Positions 1 through 6,700 of a stretch of DNA of 8,262 bases are shown piece after piece (the stretch's first letter is position 1; every line of letters begins with the position of its first letter). The notes beneath the pieces were generated by a model, which was not told the DNA's origin, made no database searches, and saw nothing but the letters and a program-made list of their open reading frames with translations. The translations under genes and the position numbers were made by a program. The DNA is from Candidatus Thalassarchaeaceae archaeon (GTDB lineage: Archaea; Thermoplasmatota; Poseidoniia; Poseidoniales; Thalassarchaeaceae): NCBI GenBank assembly GCA_029250425.1, contig JAQXFF010000236.1:1-8262 (forward strand), in the 5' to 3' direction.

Positions 1-293
1 TGTTGATGGATTTTAGCGATGTTTCCGCAATCCTCAAGGAACACATACACGATGTTGTAGATCATGCATTCGTGGTATACTCAGGGGATGAAGATGCGCG
101 TACCGCGCTCGCGATGATGGGGCCGCAACATCGAACTGTCATTGTCGACTTCATTCCCACAGCAGAAAATCTAGCAAAATGGGCTTTTGAGCAAATTGAA
201 TCACACATACAGAGCGCATACGGCAATCAACTTCGCCTGATAGCAATGCATGTCCGTGAGACTCCCAAATCTTGGGCATCCTGGTCTAAGTAG
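1..293 (+). CDS. queD: 6-carboxy-tetrahydropterin synthase / QueD-PTPS family protein (5' end cut by window)
   Basis: Family role: T-fold enzymes that act on dihydroneopterin triphosphate; in archaea QueD-like members make 6-carboxy-tetrahydropterin for the 7-deazaguanine (archaeosine tRNA) pathway. Seen here is only the C-terminal part, about 96 codons. It has the 'MDFSDV' strand of the family's G-x-(V/M)-x-DF motif, then 'DHAF' with the conserved Asp-His, a 'PTAEN' signature in 'FIPTAENLAKWAFEQIE', and a final 'VRETPKSWASW' strand matching the family's 'ETPTSWAEY'-type ending. The zinc-binding HxH of the N-terminal half lies upstream of the window, so the apparent start near position 3 is not the true start: Leu-Met-Asp-Phe is internal to the fold. 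The stop is TAG. The TrmJ gene converges on it with a 4-nt gap. Family is confident; QueD versus a PTPS-III subtype cannot be settled from this fragment. Confidence 0.88.
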   Translation, partial: LMDFSDVSAILKEHIHDVVDHAFVVYSGDEDARTALAMMGPQHRTVIVDFIPTAENLAKWAFEQIESHIQSAYGNQLRLIAMHVRETPKSWASWSK

Positions 294-297
294 TGCA

Positions 298-1077
298 TCA
301 GCAATCTTCATTCCGCATCGCTTTCGCAGCTGTATCAAGGAGACCAAGGAGGCGATGAGCCTCGTCATCTGTAGGCATGCCACGTAGAATCACGCGACTC
401 AGTGTGTCTGCTGCGGACACCTTCTGATCTTCACGCTTGGATGATGCATTGGCAATTTCCTCAGAACGTCGCCTAATTTCCCGCTTCAATTCAGGATTTA
501 GCAAACGCTCAATGTGTACTGTCTTTGGTAGTGACTGGTCATTACCGACCTTCGGTAAAAGTGTCTGAAACCATTCGTAACAAACAATGGCGACTGTGTG
601 ACTCAAGTTTAGGATTGGATAACCTTCCCAAGTTGGTATTGTAAGCATCAAATCGCATAATCTCAACTCATCTTGTGTCAAACCCATTCCTTCAGGACCA
701 AACACAATTGCAACCTTGCCTTCGACTTGTGAAAGACGCTCACCCATTTCTGCTGGAAGTAAGAAATGTCGGAACAATACTTTGTCACCAAGTTCGCGTT
801 TCCCACTTGTACCAATCACTAGATTGATGTCATCAAAACATGAAGCCCAATCTTGATGAACTTGACAATCGTCAATAACACTCTGTGCGTGTTTGGCGCG
901 ATTGCGTGTTTCATCGGTAAATTCACCATCATGTCGCAATATGCGCAACTCGTGAAGGCCGAAGTTTCTCAGGCAACGCGCCACAGCACCAATATTACCC
1001 TCGAATTGGGGCTCTACAAGTACGATAACAAGTTCACAATTCCATTGTGGGTGTGGGATTATCGAGTGATTGCCCAT
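298..1077 (-). CDS. trmJ: TrmJ-type SPOUT tRNA 2'-O-methyltransferase
   Basis: Family role: S-adenosylmethionine-dependent SpoU (SPOUT) enzymes; TrmJ methylates the 2'-O of nucleotide 32 in the tRNA anticodon loop. The protein is 259 residues from ATG 1077. All three SpoU motifs are visible: motif 1 at about 21-40 ('VEPQFEGNIGAVAR...NFG'), motif 2 at 124-138 ('IVFGPEGMGLTQDEL'), and motif 3 at 147-163 ('IPTWEGYPILNLSHTVA'), which forms the trefoil-knot cofactor site. Residues from about 175 are a charged, probably helical extension as in TrmJ proteins. An in-frame TTG lies two codons upstream (1083), but it overlaps the preceding stop; ATG 1077 is preferred, with a weak GGGG site just upstream. 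It is the last gene of the ribosomal operon, 2 nt after the 69-residue ORF, so translation is probably coupled. The exact target nucleotide and base are inferred from the family only. Confidence 0.9.
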   Translation of the reverse strand: MGNHSIIPHPQWNCELVIVLVEPQFEGNIGAVARCLRNFGLHELRILRHDGEFTDETRNRAKHAQSVIDDCQVHQDWASCFDDINLVIGTSGKRELGDKVLFRHFLLPAEMGERLSQVEGKVAIVFGPEGMGLTQDELRLCDLMLTIPTWEGYPILNLSHTVAIVCYEWFQTLLPKVGNDQSLPKTVHIERLLNPELKREIRRRSEEIANASSKREDQKVSAADTLSRVILRGMPTDDEAHRLLGLLDTAAKAMRNEDC

Positions 1078-1079
1078 AT

Positions 1080-1289
1080 TCAATCCCCAAACGAATTGAT
1101 GACATTGTCGGGAACTTGTTCATACAGAAACATCATCCATCCTGCACCTCTTTCTTGGTCAGGCATAGGGTATGAGAATCTCAGGAACCCATTCAACTTG
1201 AGGTGACTCATGAAATCTAGCAACACTTGTCGCTGAGAGTGATGTACATGTCCAATCTCGCCGGATTGATCGACCTCGGGGGCCGACAT
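1080..1289 (-). CDS. Unrecognised 69-residue protein inside the ribosomal operon
   Basis: I do not recognise this protein. It looks real for three reasons. ATG 1289 follows the S17e stop by 9 nt. A GAGGT ribosome-binding site (plus-strand 1296-1300) sits 6 nt before it, the same spacing as in the neighbouring ribosomal genes. Its TGA is 2 nt from the TrmJ start, so it exactly fills the gap. The product is soluble, with no signal peptide or membrane segment. The N-terminus is acidic ('MSAPEVDQSGEIG'), then comes a His-rich patch ('HVHHSQRQ'), a likely amphipathic helix ('QVLLDFMSHLKLNGFL'), an aromatic/Met-rich centre ('GAGWMMFLYEQ') and an acidic end. It has no cysteines and no high Lys/Arg content, so it does not resemble a typical small ribosomal protein or zinc ribbon. 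Position suggests a link to translation or tRNA modification, but that is inference. A lineage-specific fast-evolving family is the simplest alternative. Confidence 0.72.
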   Translation of the reverse strand: MSAPEVDQSGEIGHVHHSQRQVLLDFMSHLKLNGFLRFSYPMPDQERGAGWMMFLYEQVPDNVINSFGD

Positions 1290-1298
1290 AATCGAACC

Positions 1299-1490
1299 TC
1301 AGTCCTGCCGGCGCTGCATGTATCGAGTGACATAGCCGGCAATCCAATTGCGCATGCGTTTGTTGTCTACATCGGTGTATTCTGCAACGAGAGCTTTGTT
1401 GTGGTCGAAATCAGCATTAAATTGATCTCTATATTCTTCACAAAGCCGGATGGCTCGAATCTTAATGAATGACGGTCGGATATTGCCCAT
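1299..1490 (-). CDS. rps17e: Small ribosomal subunit protein S17e
   Basis: A component of the archaeal/eukaryotic 30S/40S subunit. The protein is 63 residues from ATG 1490 and begins with the family hallmark 'MGNIRPSFIK'. It continues with 'FDHNKALVAEYTDVDNKRMRNWIAGYVTR', matching the S17e pattern of Phe-(D/E)-x-N-K, acidic-Ser/Asp turn, R-N-x-IAGY-(V/I)-T-R. The length is normal for archaea. A GTG three codons upstream (1499) is rejected because it lies inside the ribosome-binding site and precedes the invariant MGNIRP start. That site is GGAG, formed by the last two Glu codons of L31e (GAG GAG TGA, plus-strand 1496-1504). It is the fifth gene of the operon. The stretch 'IRAIRLCEEY' is slightly atypical for the family, but the fold-defining residues are present. 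Confidence 0.95.
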   Translation of the reverse strand: MGNIRPSFIKIRAIRLCEEYRDQFNADFDHNKALVAEYTDVDNKRMRNWIAGYVTRYMQRRQD

Positions 1491-1495
1491 TATAT

Positions 1496-1759
1496 TCACT
1501 CCTCAACAAGTTTGACTTCGATTGGGAATCCTTCTTCCCTGGTTACAACGAGGCGAATCTTTCGTGGGGGCTTTTGAATCCCCCTTGCCCAAATAGCATG
1601 GTTTACGGCCTCATCAATCCACAATTCTTCATCTTCAGTGACCTTCATGTGACGAGTGACGTGCTTGCGAATCTCCTTCATTGCGCGCGCGGCTCTCTGC
1701 GTACGTGGAACCGCCCAAGCAGCACGGAGTGGGACAACCATTTCTTTGGATTCAGCCAT
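1496..1759 (-). CDS. rpl31e: Large ribosomal subunit protein L31e
   Basis: A 50S/60S protein located near the peptide exit tunnel in archaeal and eukaryotic ribosomes. The product is 87 residues with 'VVPLRAAWAVPRTQRAARAMKEIRKHVTRHMK', which carries the L31e R-x-(x)2-RA-x-(K/R)A-x-x-x-(I/V)R motif, then 'LWIDEAVNHAIWARGIQKPPRKIRL', matching the family's 'IWIDxxLNxxIWxRGIxxPPRKIRV' core. ATG 1759 has a strong GGAGGA site at plus-strand 1766-1771, 6 nt upstream. The gap after L39e is 14 nt. Its final Glu-Glu-stop codons double as the ribosome-binding site of S17e. Length is standard. In many euryarchaea the next gene is the translation factor aIF6; here it is S17e. Confidence 0.96.
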   Translation of the reverse strand: MAESKEMVVPLRAAWAVPRTQRAARAMKEIRKHVTRHMKVTEDEELWIDEAVNHAIWARGIQKPPRKIRLVVTREEGFPIEVKLVEE

Positions 1760-1773
1760 TATTATTCCTCCAT

Positions 1774-1929
1774 TCAGCGTTGTAGTTTACTGCGTCGCCA
1801 GTGGTGACGCTTTGGATGAGTGGTGACCTTTCGATTTGTTCGCATCATGACCCAGACAGGTACACGACGGTTTTGCTTGGTCACCTTATTGAGGCGCTTC
1901 TTCTTGGCGTACGGTTTGTTTCGCGACAT
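1774..1929 (-). CDS. rpl39e: Large ribosomal subunit protein L39e
   Basis: A very small, strongly basic 50S/60S protein that lines the peptide exit tunnel. From ATG 1929 the product is 51 residues. It starts 'MSRNKPYAKKKRLNKVTKQNRRVP' as is typical, contains 'WVMMRTNRKV' (family 'WVMLKTNRKV'), and ends 'PKRHHWRRSKLQR', matching the family 'PKRRHWRRSKL' tail. The reading frame stays open upstream to 2013, but the extra residues are non-homologous and overlap PDCD5. ATG 1929 has a textbook GAGGTG site at plus-strand 1936-1941, 6 nt upstream, and that site overlaps the PDCD5 stop codon. The gap after the PDCD5 stop is 10 nt. Confidence 0.96.
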   Translation of the reverse strand: MSRNKPYAKKKRLNKVTKQNRRVPVWVMMRTNRKVTTHPKRHHWRRSKLQR

Positions 1930-1939
1930 ATTGGCCACC

Positions 1940-2296
1940 TCAAATTCGACGAATTGTTGTCTCCCGACGGTTGCTTTCAAGGCCCTGAAGAATGCGCTTG
2001 AGCATCTCCTCATCGACTGGAATATTAATTCGGTTGGCCTGATGTAATGTGAAAAGATGTTTCTTGACTGTGCTAGCGAGTTCAGGGTGGCCCAATTCTA
2101 CACGTGCCAATCGATCTCTTGCTTCTGGTGTCAAAATTGTACGCATTGCAGCGGCAATGATGTTAGCTTCTTCTTCAGCGGCTGCTTCAATTGATTCAGT
2201 TTGCATTTGCTGCTCTGCTTGGGCTTCCAACTGCTGTTGAATCTCTGACTGACGTGCTGCACGTATCTGTGCAAGTTCATCATCAGCAACAGACAT
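1940..2296 (-). CDS. PDCD5-family DNA-binding protein
   Basis: Archaeal homologue of programmed-cell-death protein 5 (TF-1 cell apoptosis-related family), a small three-helix nucleic-acid-binding protein of uncertain role that usually sits beside S19e and L39e in archaea. From ATG 2296 it is 118 residues. The start 'MSVADDELAQIRAARQSEIQQQ' matches the family 'MADDELEEIRRRRL' N-terminus. Next comes a Gln/Glu/Ala-rich coiled segment (about 15-45), then the conserved core 'ILTPEARDRLARVELGHPELA' and a final basic 'RRETTIRRI'. The frame is open to 2389 but those residues overlap S19e and lack homology; GGTGA lies 4 nt before ATG 2296. S19e ends 25 nt upstream. The Gln-rich N-terminal helix is longer and less basic than in many archaeal relatives. 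The functional name is left empty because the cellular role is unsettled. Confidence 0.94.
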   Translation of the reverse strand: MSVADDELAQIRAARQSEIQQQLEAQAEQQMQTESIEAAAEEEANIIAAAMRTILTPEARDRLARVELGHPELASTVKKHLFTLHQANRINIPVDEEMLKRILQGLESNRRETTIRRI

Positions 2297-2321
2297 CGTT
2301 TCACCCACAGTCTCCTCTCCA

Positions 2322-2792
2322 TCAGTACTTGCCGAGACCTGGATATTCAGCCTCAGCATTTGGACGAACTTCATGTGCAACAGCATCAAGCAACTTTTGG
2401 CCCTCTGATGTTAGAATTCGACCCATGTTTACAGTTCCAGCCGCATTTCGGCGAACGGTGACTAAGCCAGCATCTTCGAGTTGTTGTAATGATGTGCGAA
2501 TAACATGGCGGCTTCCGGCAGTCGCACGATTTGGTGCCGAACCACGGTTTTTGGGGCCGCCAAAGGCCTGTGAAAGGTGGTTCACACCAATGGGACCCAA
2601 TCGTCCTACCTTTCGTAGAATCGCAGCACTGCGGAGGTGCCACCAGTTGCTTTGAACAGGTGGCCGTTCTTTATGTGCACCAGTCTTCACATAATCGGCC
2701 CATTCGGGTTGATTGATTCCATCTATGGCCTCCAAGCGATCGGCAAGAGCCGGTATGAGGAAGTTGGCTGGGATATCGTAAAACGTGGTCAT
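2322..2792 (-). CDS. rps19e: Small ribosomal subunit protein S19e
   Basis: A 30S/40S protein, winged-helix-like, involved in head maturation of the small subunit in its eukaryotic counterpart. The product is 156 residues from ATG 2792, close to the usual 150. Recognisable blocks are 'TTFYDIPANFLI' at the start, 'PEWADYVKTGAHKERPP' (family 'PEWAxFVKTGxHKERPP'), 'WWHLRSAAILRKV', 'GPIGVNHLSQAFGGPKNRG', 'IRTSLQQLEDAGLV' and 'GRILTSEGQKLLDAVA'. An upstream GTG (2801) lies inside the AGGTG ribosome-binding site (plus-strand 2799-2803). ATG 2792 sits 6 nt after that site and gives the conserved N-terminus, so it is chosen. It is the first gene of the seven-gene operon, directly behind the TATA box and palindrome. 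Confidence 0.95.
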   Translation of the reverse strand: MTTFYDIPANFLIPALADRLEAIDGINQPEWADYVKTGAHKERPPVQSNWWHLRSAAILRKVGRLGPIGVNHLSQAFGGPKNRGSAPNRATAGSRHVIRTSLQQLEDAGLVTVRRNAAGTVNMGRILTSEGQKLLDAVAHEVRPNAEAEYPGLGKY

Positions 2793-2805
2793 GAGAGCCA
2801 CCTAA

Positions 2806-2822
2806 GCAAGTCGCCGACTTGC
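2806..2822. promoter_or_regulatory. Perfect 8-1-8 palindrome overlapping the ribosomal operon promoter
   Basis: The sequence GCAAGTCG-C-CGACTTGC is a perfect inverted repeat with one central base. It starts just upstream of the S19e ribosome-binding site (2799-2803) and ends 4 nt before the TATA box (2827-2835). By the usual archaeal distance of about 25 nt from TATA centre to transcription start, it would cover roughly -16 to +1. That is where archaeal repressors commonly block RNA polymerase. If transcription instead starts further upstream, it would form an 8-bp hairpin in the 5' leader. Sequence is certain; role is inference. Confidence 0.6.
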
Positions 2823-2826
2823 CCCC

Positions 2827-2835
2827 CATATTTAA
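2827..2835 (-). promoter_or_regulatory. Probable TATA box of the S19e-TrmJ operon
   Basis: On the minus strand the stretch reads TTAAATATG within a GC-rich surround and resembles the archaeal TATA (box A) consensus. Its centre at about 2831 predicts transcription starting near 2806, leaving a short leader that just contains the AGGTG site and ATG 2792. Read on the plus strand (CATATTTAAC) it could also serve the divergent surface genes, with a leader of about 60 nt; no better TATA box is visible between 2840 and 2913. Confidence 0.6.
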
Positions 2836-2844
2836 CGCTGACCG

Positions 2845-2859
2845 CCCACCTACGGTGGG
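2845..2859. repeat. 6-3-6 inverted repeat in the divergent spacer
   Basis: CCCACC-TAC-GGTGGG is a perfect 6-bp inverted repeat with a 3-nt loop. It lies about 10 nt upstream of the ribosomal TATA box (minus strand) and, for the plus-strand surface genes, in the presumed leader or start region. It could be a regulator site or an RNA hairpin. A short GC-rich repeat like this can also arise by chance, so confidence in function is low. Confidence 0.35.
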
Positions 2860-2916
2860 GTAACTGTCCAGGTGATGCAGCCAAGGTTCAAGCGGTGCTT
2901 CTAGGTCGGCGTTTTG

Positions 2917-3747
2917 ATGAAGAAGGCCTTGGCCCAAAATCCGAACATGCTTCGGACCATGATTGGACTTGGTTTGACCCTCATTTTAATTCTCTCATAT
3001 GCTGTATACGGCGCTACAATTGATTCATCATACTATCTATATCACACGACCAATGAAAGTGTTGAACACGACCCAATGAATCAAGGAATGACAGATGACA
3101 ATACGACACAAACATGGACTTTCTCTACCAATCGTTCTACGACTTGGCTAAATGTGACTTTTGCTGGCGCAGAACAGAATGATGTGATTTCCATTGCTGT
3201 TTCTGATGGTGTTTGGTATCATCATGAAATGCTGGGCAGCGAAGACGCAGTGCGTTTTAGTTGTCGCCAAACAAATGATCAAGAGTTCGAAGAGTACAAT
3301 GTTTGCAAGGCAGCGCAGGAACACAGTGTCACGGTTCAACAAACTGGCACCATTACACTACGCGGGATTGTTTCACCTGAATTACCCATGGGTGGGTTGG
3401 GTAGTCTCTACGCAGATTCATTGGAAGAAGCAGAAATTGATTCGTCAGATTTGATTGCTGCACACAACGGCACGAGAATTTGGACCATTACTCTCGAAAG
3501 TAGTGATGCAATTCACCCCTCAGAATATTCACCATTGATTCAATCCACATCTCATGAACTGGAAAATGTCGAAGCGTTCGAAGTAAATCCTATGACTGAA
3601 ATGCTGTGGTCAATTTCAGCCCTGATTGGGTGCTTTGCCATCGCCCTTGTAATCCCGTTGACAATTTATTTAGCAGCACAGGCAAAGGAACGTCGTGAAG
3701 AGCGGATTCGCAAAGATGCATTGGAACAAACAACCGATAATCAGTAA
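2917..3747 (+). CDS. Unrecognised surface protein with a membrane segment at each end (276 aa)
   Basis: I do not recognise this family. Residues 1-14 are basic (Lys2, Lys3, Arg13), then comes a hydrophobic segment at about 15-32 ('MIGLGLTLILILSYAVYG'). Residues 33-228 are a polar, probably beta-rich region outside the cell, with five N-glycosylation sequons (NES, NTT, NRS, NVT, NGT) and two cysteines, 116 and 130, that could form a disulfide. A second hydrophobic segment lies at about 231-252, followed by a basic cytoplasmic tail 'KERREERIRK'. Positive charges at both ends fit cytoplasmic termini and an external domain. The start is uncertain. TTG 2914 is 7 nt after a possible AGGT site (2903-2906), while ATG 2917 is 10 nt after it; an in-frame stop at 2902-2904 excludes earlier starts. 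The large surface gene follows 51 nt later with no visible promoter between them. Confidence 0.85.
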   Translation: MKKALAQNPNMLRTMIGLGLTLILILSYAVYGATIDSSYYLYHTTNESVEHDPMNQGMTDDNTTQTWTFSTNRSTTWLNVTFAGAEQNDVISIAVSDGVWYHHEMLGSEDAVRFSCRQTNDQEFEEYNVCKAAQEHSVTVQQTGTITLRGIVSPELPMGGLGSLYADSLEEAEIDSSDLIAAHNGTRIWTITLESSDAIHPSEYSPLIQSTSHELENVEAFEVNPMTEMLWSISALIGCFAIALVIPLTIYLAAQAKERREERIRKDALEQTTDNQ

Positions 3748-3786
3748 GCCAGTATGCAGACCGGTATCTTGATGAGTTCAAGAGAA

Positions 3787-3791
3787 AGGTG
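3787..3791 (+). promoter_or_regulatory. Ribosome-binding site that fixes the start of the large surface gene
   Basis: AGGTG at this point lies 7 nt before ATG 3799. The earlier in-frame ATGs at 3754 and 3772 have no such site, and only the 3799 start places a short N-region directly before the hydrophobic signal-peptide core. Confidence 0.65.
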
Positions 3792-3798
3792 GGATTTG

Positions 3799-6700
3799 AT
3801 GCGCGTGTGGAACACCTCCAATCAATCCGCCGTTCGGGCCGCGATTATACTGGTTGTTCTATTGTTGGTTTCCACTTTACCTGTCACACACGCAACACAG
3901 GGTAGGGCAGGGCCAGATATTGCACCCACTGCTGCTGCTGTGACGTATGTCAGCAGTACAGATCACAGCAATCATGCTGCACTTTCGTCCCAAGACCCAT
4001 CTTCCATCGGCATGAATAGACCTGCGGATTTGTGGATAATTGATGGCATGCTAGGGTTGCCACAACGAATTGAAGTGACTGTCGAAAATCAAGGTGATGC
4101 TGCCGCTGGTAGTTTCAATGTCGACGTGGAAATTTTGCACGATGAATATTCTGATTTTATCCTTCACTCATTTCGTGGGTCAGTGAATTCATTAAATGCT
4201 GGAGGAAGTGCGACAGTCACCACAACATGGACGCCGGATTATAGTGGAAACCATACCATCCGTGTGACGAGTTTGCTCGCAAATGATGCAAATTCAAACA
4301 ATGATGTCGGTACTCGAAGTTTGACCATCGGGAATATCTACGATCGTGCTGAAGTGTCGGGTTCCTGGTCATTGGGGAATAATTGGTATGTATCCAATGA
4401 AGCATCACTTAGTGGTGAAAATTCATTCCACGTAGGTGGGTCAACATCTTCTTCCAACTATGGGAACAACTGGGACACATCTCTGACCAGTTCAATCATT
4501 GATACATCTGATGCCCACCCAACCCCCTCCCGAGGATTTGGAGTCGGATTTTTCTACACTGGTGAGGCTGTAGATACAGATGGATATGATATCGATGTCT
4601 GGAATGGAAACAGTTGGCAACGAATCACAACTACTGTCACGAGCAGTGTTGATACTGATTTTAGCACAACCAGTGGGAGTAGTTGGTTGATAAATCTCAA
4701 CACAGTGAATGGAAATGGCGTACCATGGTGGAACATACCCGCATCGGCAATGAATTCTCAGTTCAAATACCGCATCAATTTTCATTCAAGTAATTCGGGG
4801 ACCTCGATTGGTTACTGGTTCGAAGATATTGTCATGTTTTACGATCAGAAAGCACGTGCCGAGGAATACATCATTTCTGCAAGTTCGGGCACAAATGGAC
4901 ATGCACAAGCTGGACAATGGGCTGAAACAACAATCAGTCTTTCAAATTCTGGAAATCTTTCAGACGCAGTCACACTTGGAGTCCCAAATCTACCCAATGG
5001 ATGGAATCATCGATTCCAACACTTGACGGGGTCACAAATACATGAGGGGGTCAAAATTGACCTCGCAAAAGGTGAAACTCGAACTGTGAAACTCCTTGTC
5101 CAACCGCCTGCCGGTTCACCAATGGGTTCTACAAATGTCAATGTTCTAGTCCAAAGTAGTGAGCCATCAGTTACGGCTACGACAAGTGCTTCATTTACAG
5201 TAGACCCAGGTTACCAACCCGGTTGGGTTGAACAAGACCCAGGATTCCCATGTGCACCGGGAAATGCTTGTGATTTTGGAATCACCCTTCGCAACGATGG
5301 AGATGGCCAGGATACTTTTTCACTTTCTTCATCAGAAGTTCTGAGTCAAGACGGTTGGACCTTTGGGCTCAAATGGGATCAACCAACCATGGTCACAATT
5401 CCTCAAGCAGGCACTGAAACTGTCATGATTACTGCCAATCTAGCACAAGATGCAATGCCCGGAATGAGGGCGAATTCTGCTTTCACTGCCATCAGTCAAG
5501 CAGACCCAAATAAGGTATCCACTATGCGAGCCAATGTTACAGCTTCAATGGTTTCCAATGGTGGTGTCGGAGTCAGTTCTCTTGATTCGCCTACGGACGG
5601 ATGGTGGATTTCCCCAGATGAATCAATCACTGTGCCCTTCACAATTTGGAACAATGCAACACAACAGGATAGTTACATATTTTCGTTTGATACAACTGGA
5701 GTTTTTGGCTGGACTATTGAATTGTTATCCAGTGATACAGTCATTATTGGGCCCGGCGGCAATGCCCGGGTTTTGGTTTCATTTACTGCACCTGAAAACG
5801 CTCAAGCAAATGATCCTGCACCGATTGTAACGCCACATATCACATCTACCGAATCCGGGATGACTGGAACTGAAAATGCATTTTCAGGCATACGTGTGAG
5901 GCAATTACACGATGTTACAATTTCAATGAATGCGCCTGAAATGGATATTGTGCCTGGCCTGCCCAATGAAATACCGTTTGAAGTGGAAAATCTCGGAAAC
6001 GGGGCGGAAAATATTGTCTTCAATTTACAAGGCTCAATGGGATGGAATTGGTGGGTTGAATTCAACAGTGCCATTGTCACTGGGCCGTTGAGTTTGTCTA
6101 CGGTATATGACGGGAATAGTGCCGCATTGGGCACGCTTTGGATTAATGTACCCGGCAACGAAGAACCTGGGCAAGTTTTCGAACTGACATTTTCAGCATC
6201 GCCGATTGAAGGTGAGGATGCAAGTCCAGAAGATGCGACATTTTCATGGCAATACAGAACACAGATGACGGCAATACCGGATATTACTGATTTCGAATCC
6301 GATGAGGTGTCTCTTTGGCTGGGACAAAGTCAATCCTGGACGTTATCCCTTCAGAATTCTGGCAACACCTATGACAACAGTTTACGCTTGCGGGTGACAT
6401 CAGACAAGAATGTGCCCGGCATGATTGTGCAAGCTGTTACATCTCGTGGCACTGGGCAACTCAATGGTTGGATCGATGTGCCAATGGGTCCTGGTGGAGT
6501 TGAAGAAGTTATGATCGTTTTCGAATCATTGAGCAATTTCCCATTGGGTGAAGCCATCCGAATTATCATTGAAGTAGAAGGGGGCCAAATCACGAATCAA
6601 GATACGATTCAAACTCTTGCCACCGATATACTCGTTATTGTCGATCAAAAACGAAGTGTCAATGCAATTTGGAACCTCGATGCAAGCAAGCAATTTAATG

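Noticed and set aside
853..1206. 117-codon plus-strand open frame opposite TrmJ and the 69-residue ORF
   Set aside because: It lies antisense to strong SpoU motifs, has no ribosome-binding site at a sensible distance and no recognisable features.
1159..1347. 62-codon minus-strand frame overlapping S17e and the 69-residue ORF
   Set aside because: It overlaps two genes in another frame and lacks a ribosome-binding site; the 69-residue ORF has better start signals and fits the operon spacing.
2191..2655. 154-codon plus-strand open frame opposite S19e and PDCD5
   Set aside because: It is a shadow of two well-supported conserved genes; its composition looks like random antisense translation.
2875..2904. 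Nine-codon mini-ORF preceded by AGGTG upstream of the 276-residue gene
   Set aside because: The site overlaps the ATG by position, leaving no room for normal initiation, and nine codons are too few to judge. Left as chance.
3754..3798. Upstream in-frame ATGs at 3754 and 3772 for the large surface protein
   Set aside because: Neither has a ribosome-binding site and both add a charged stretch before the signal peptide; ATG 3799 with AGGTG fits better.
4492..4785. 97-codon minus-strand open frame inside the large surface gene
   Set aside because: Antisense shadow of the jelly-roll-like domain; no ribosome-binding site and no coherent protein features.
5802..6158. 118-codon minus-strand open frame inside the large surface gene
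   Set aside because: Antisense to a continuous Ig-like domain array; the plus-strand frame is clearly the coding one.
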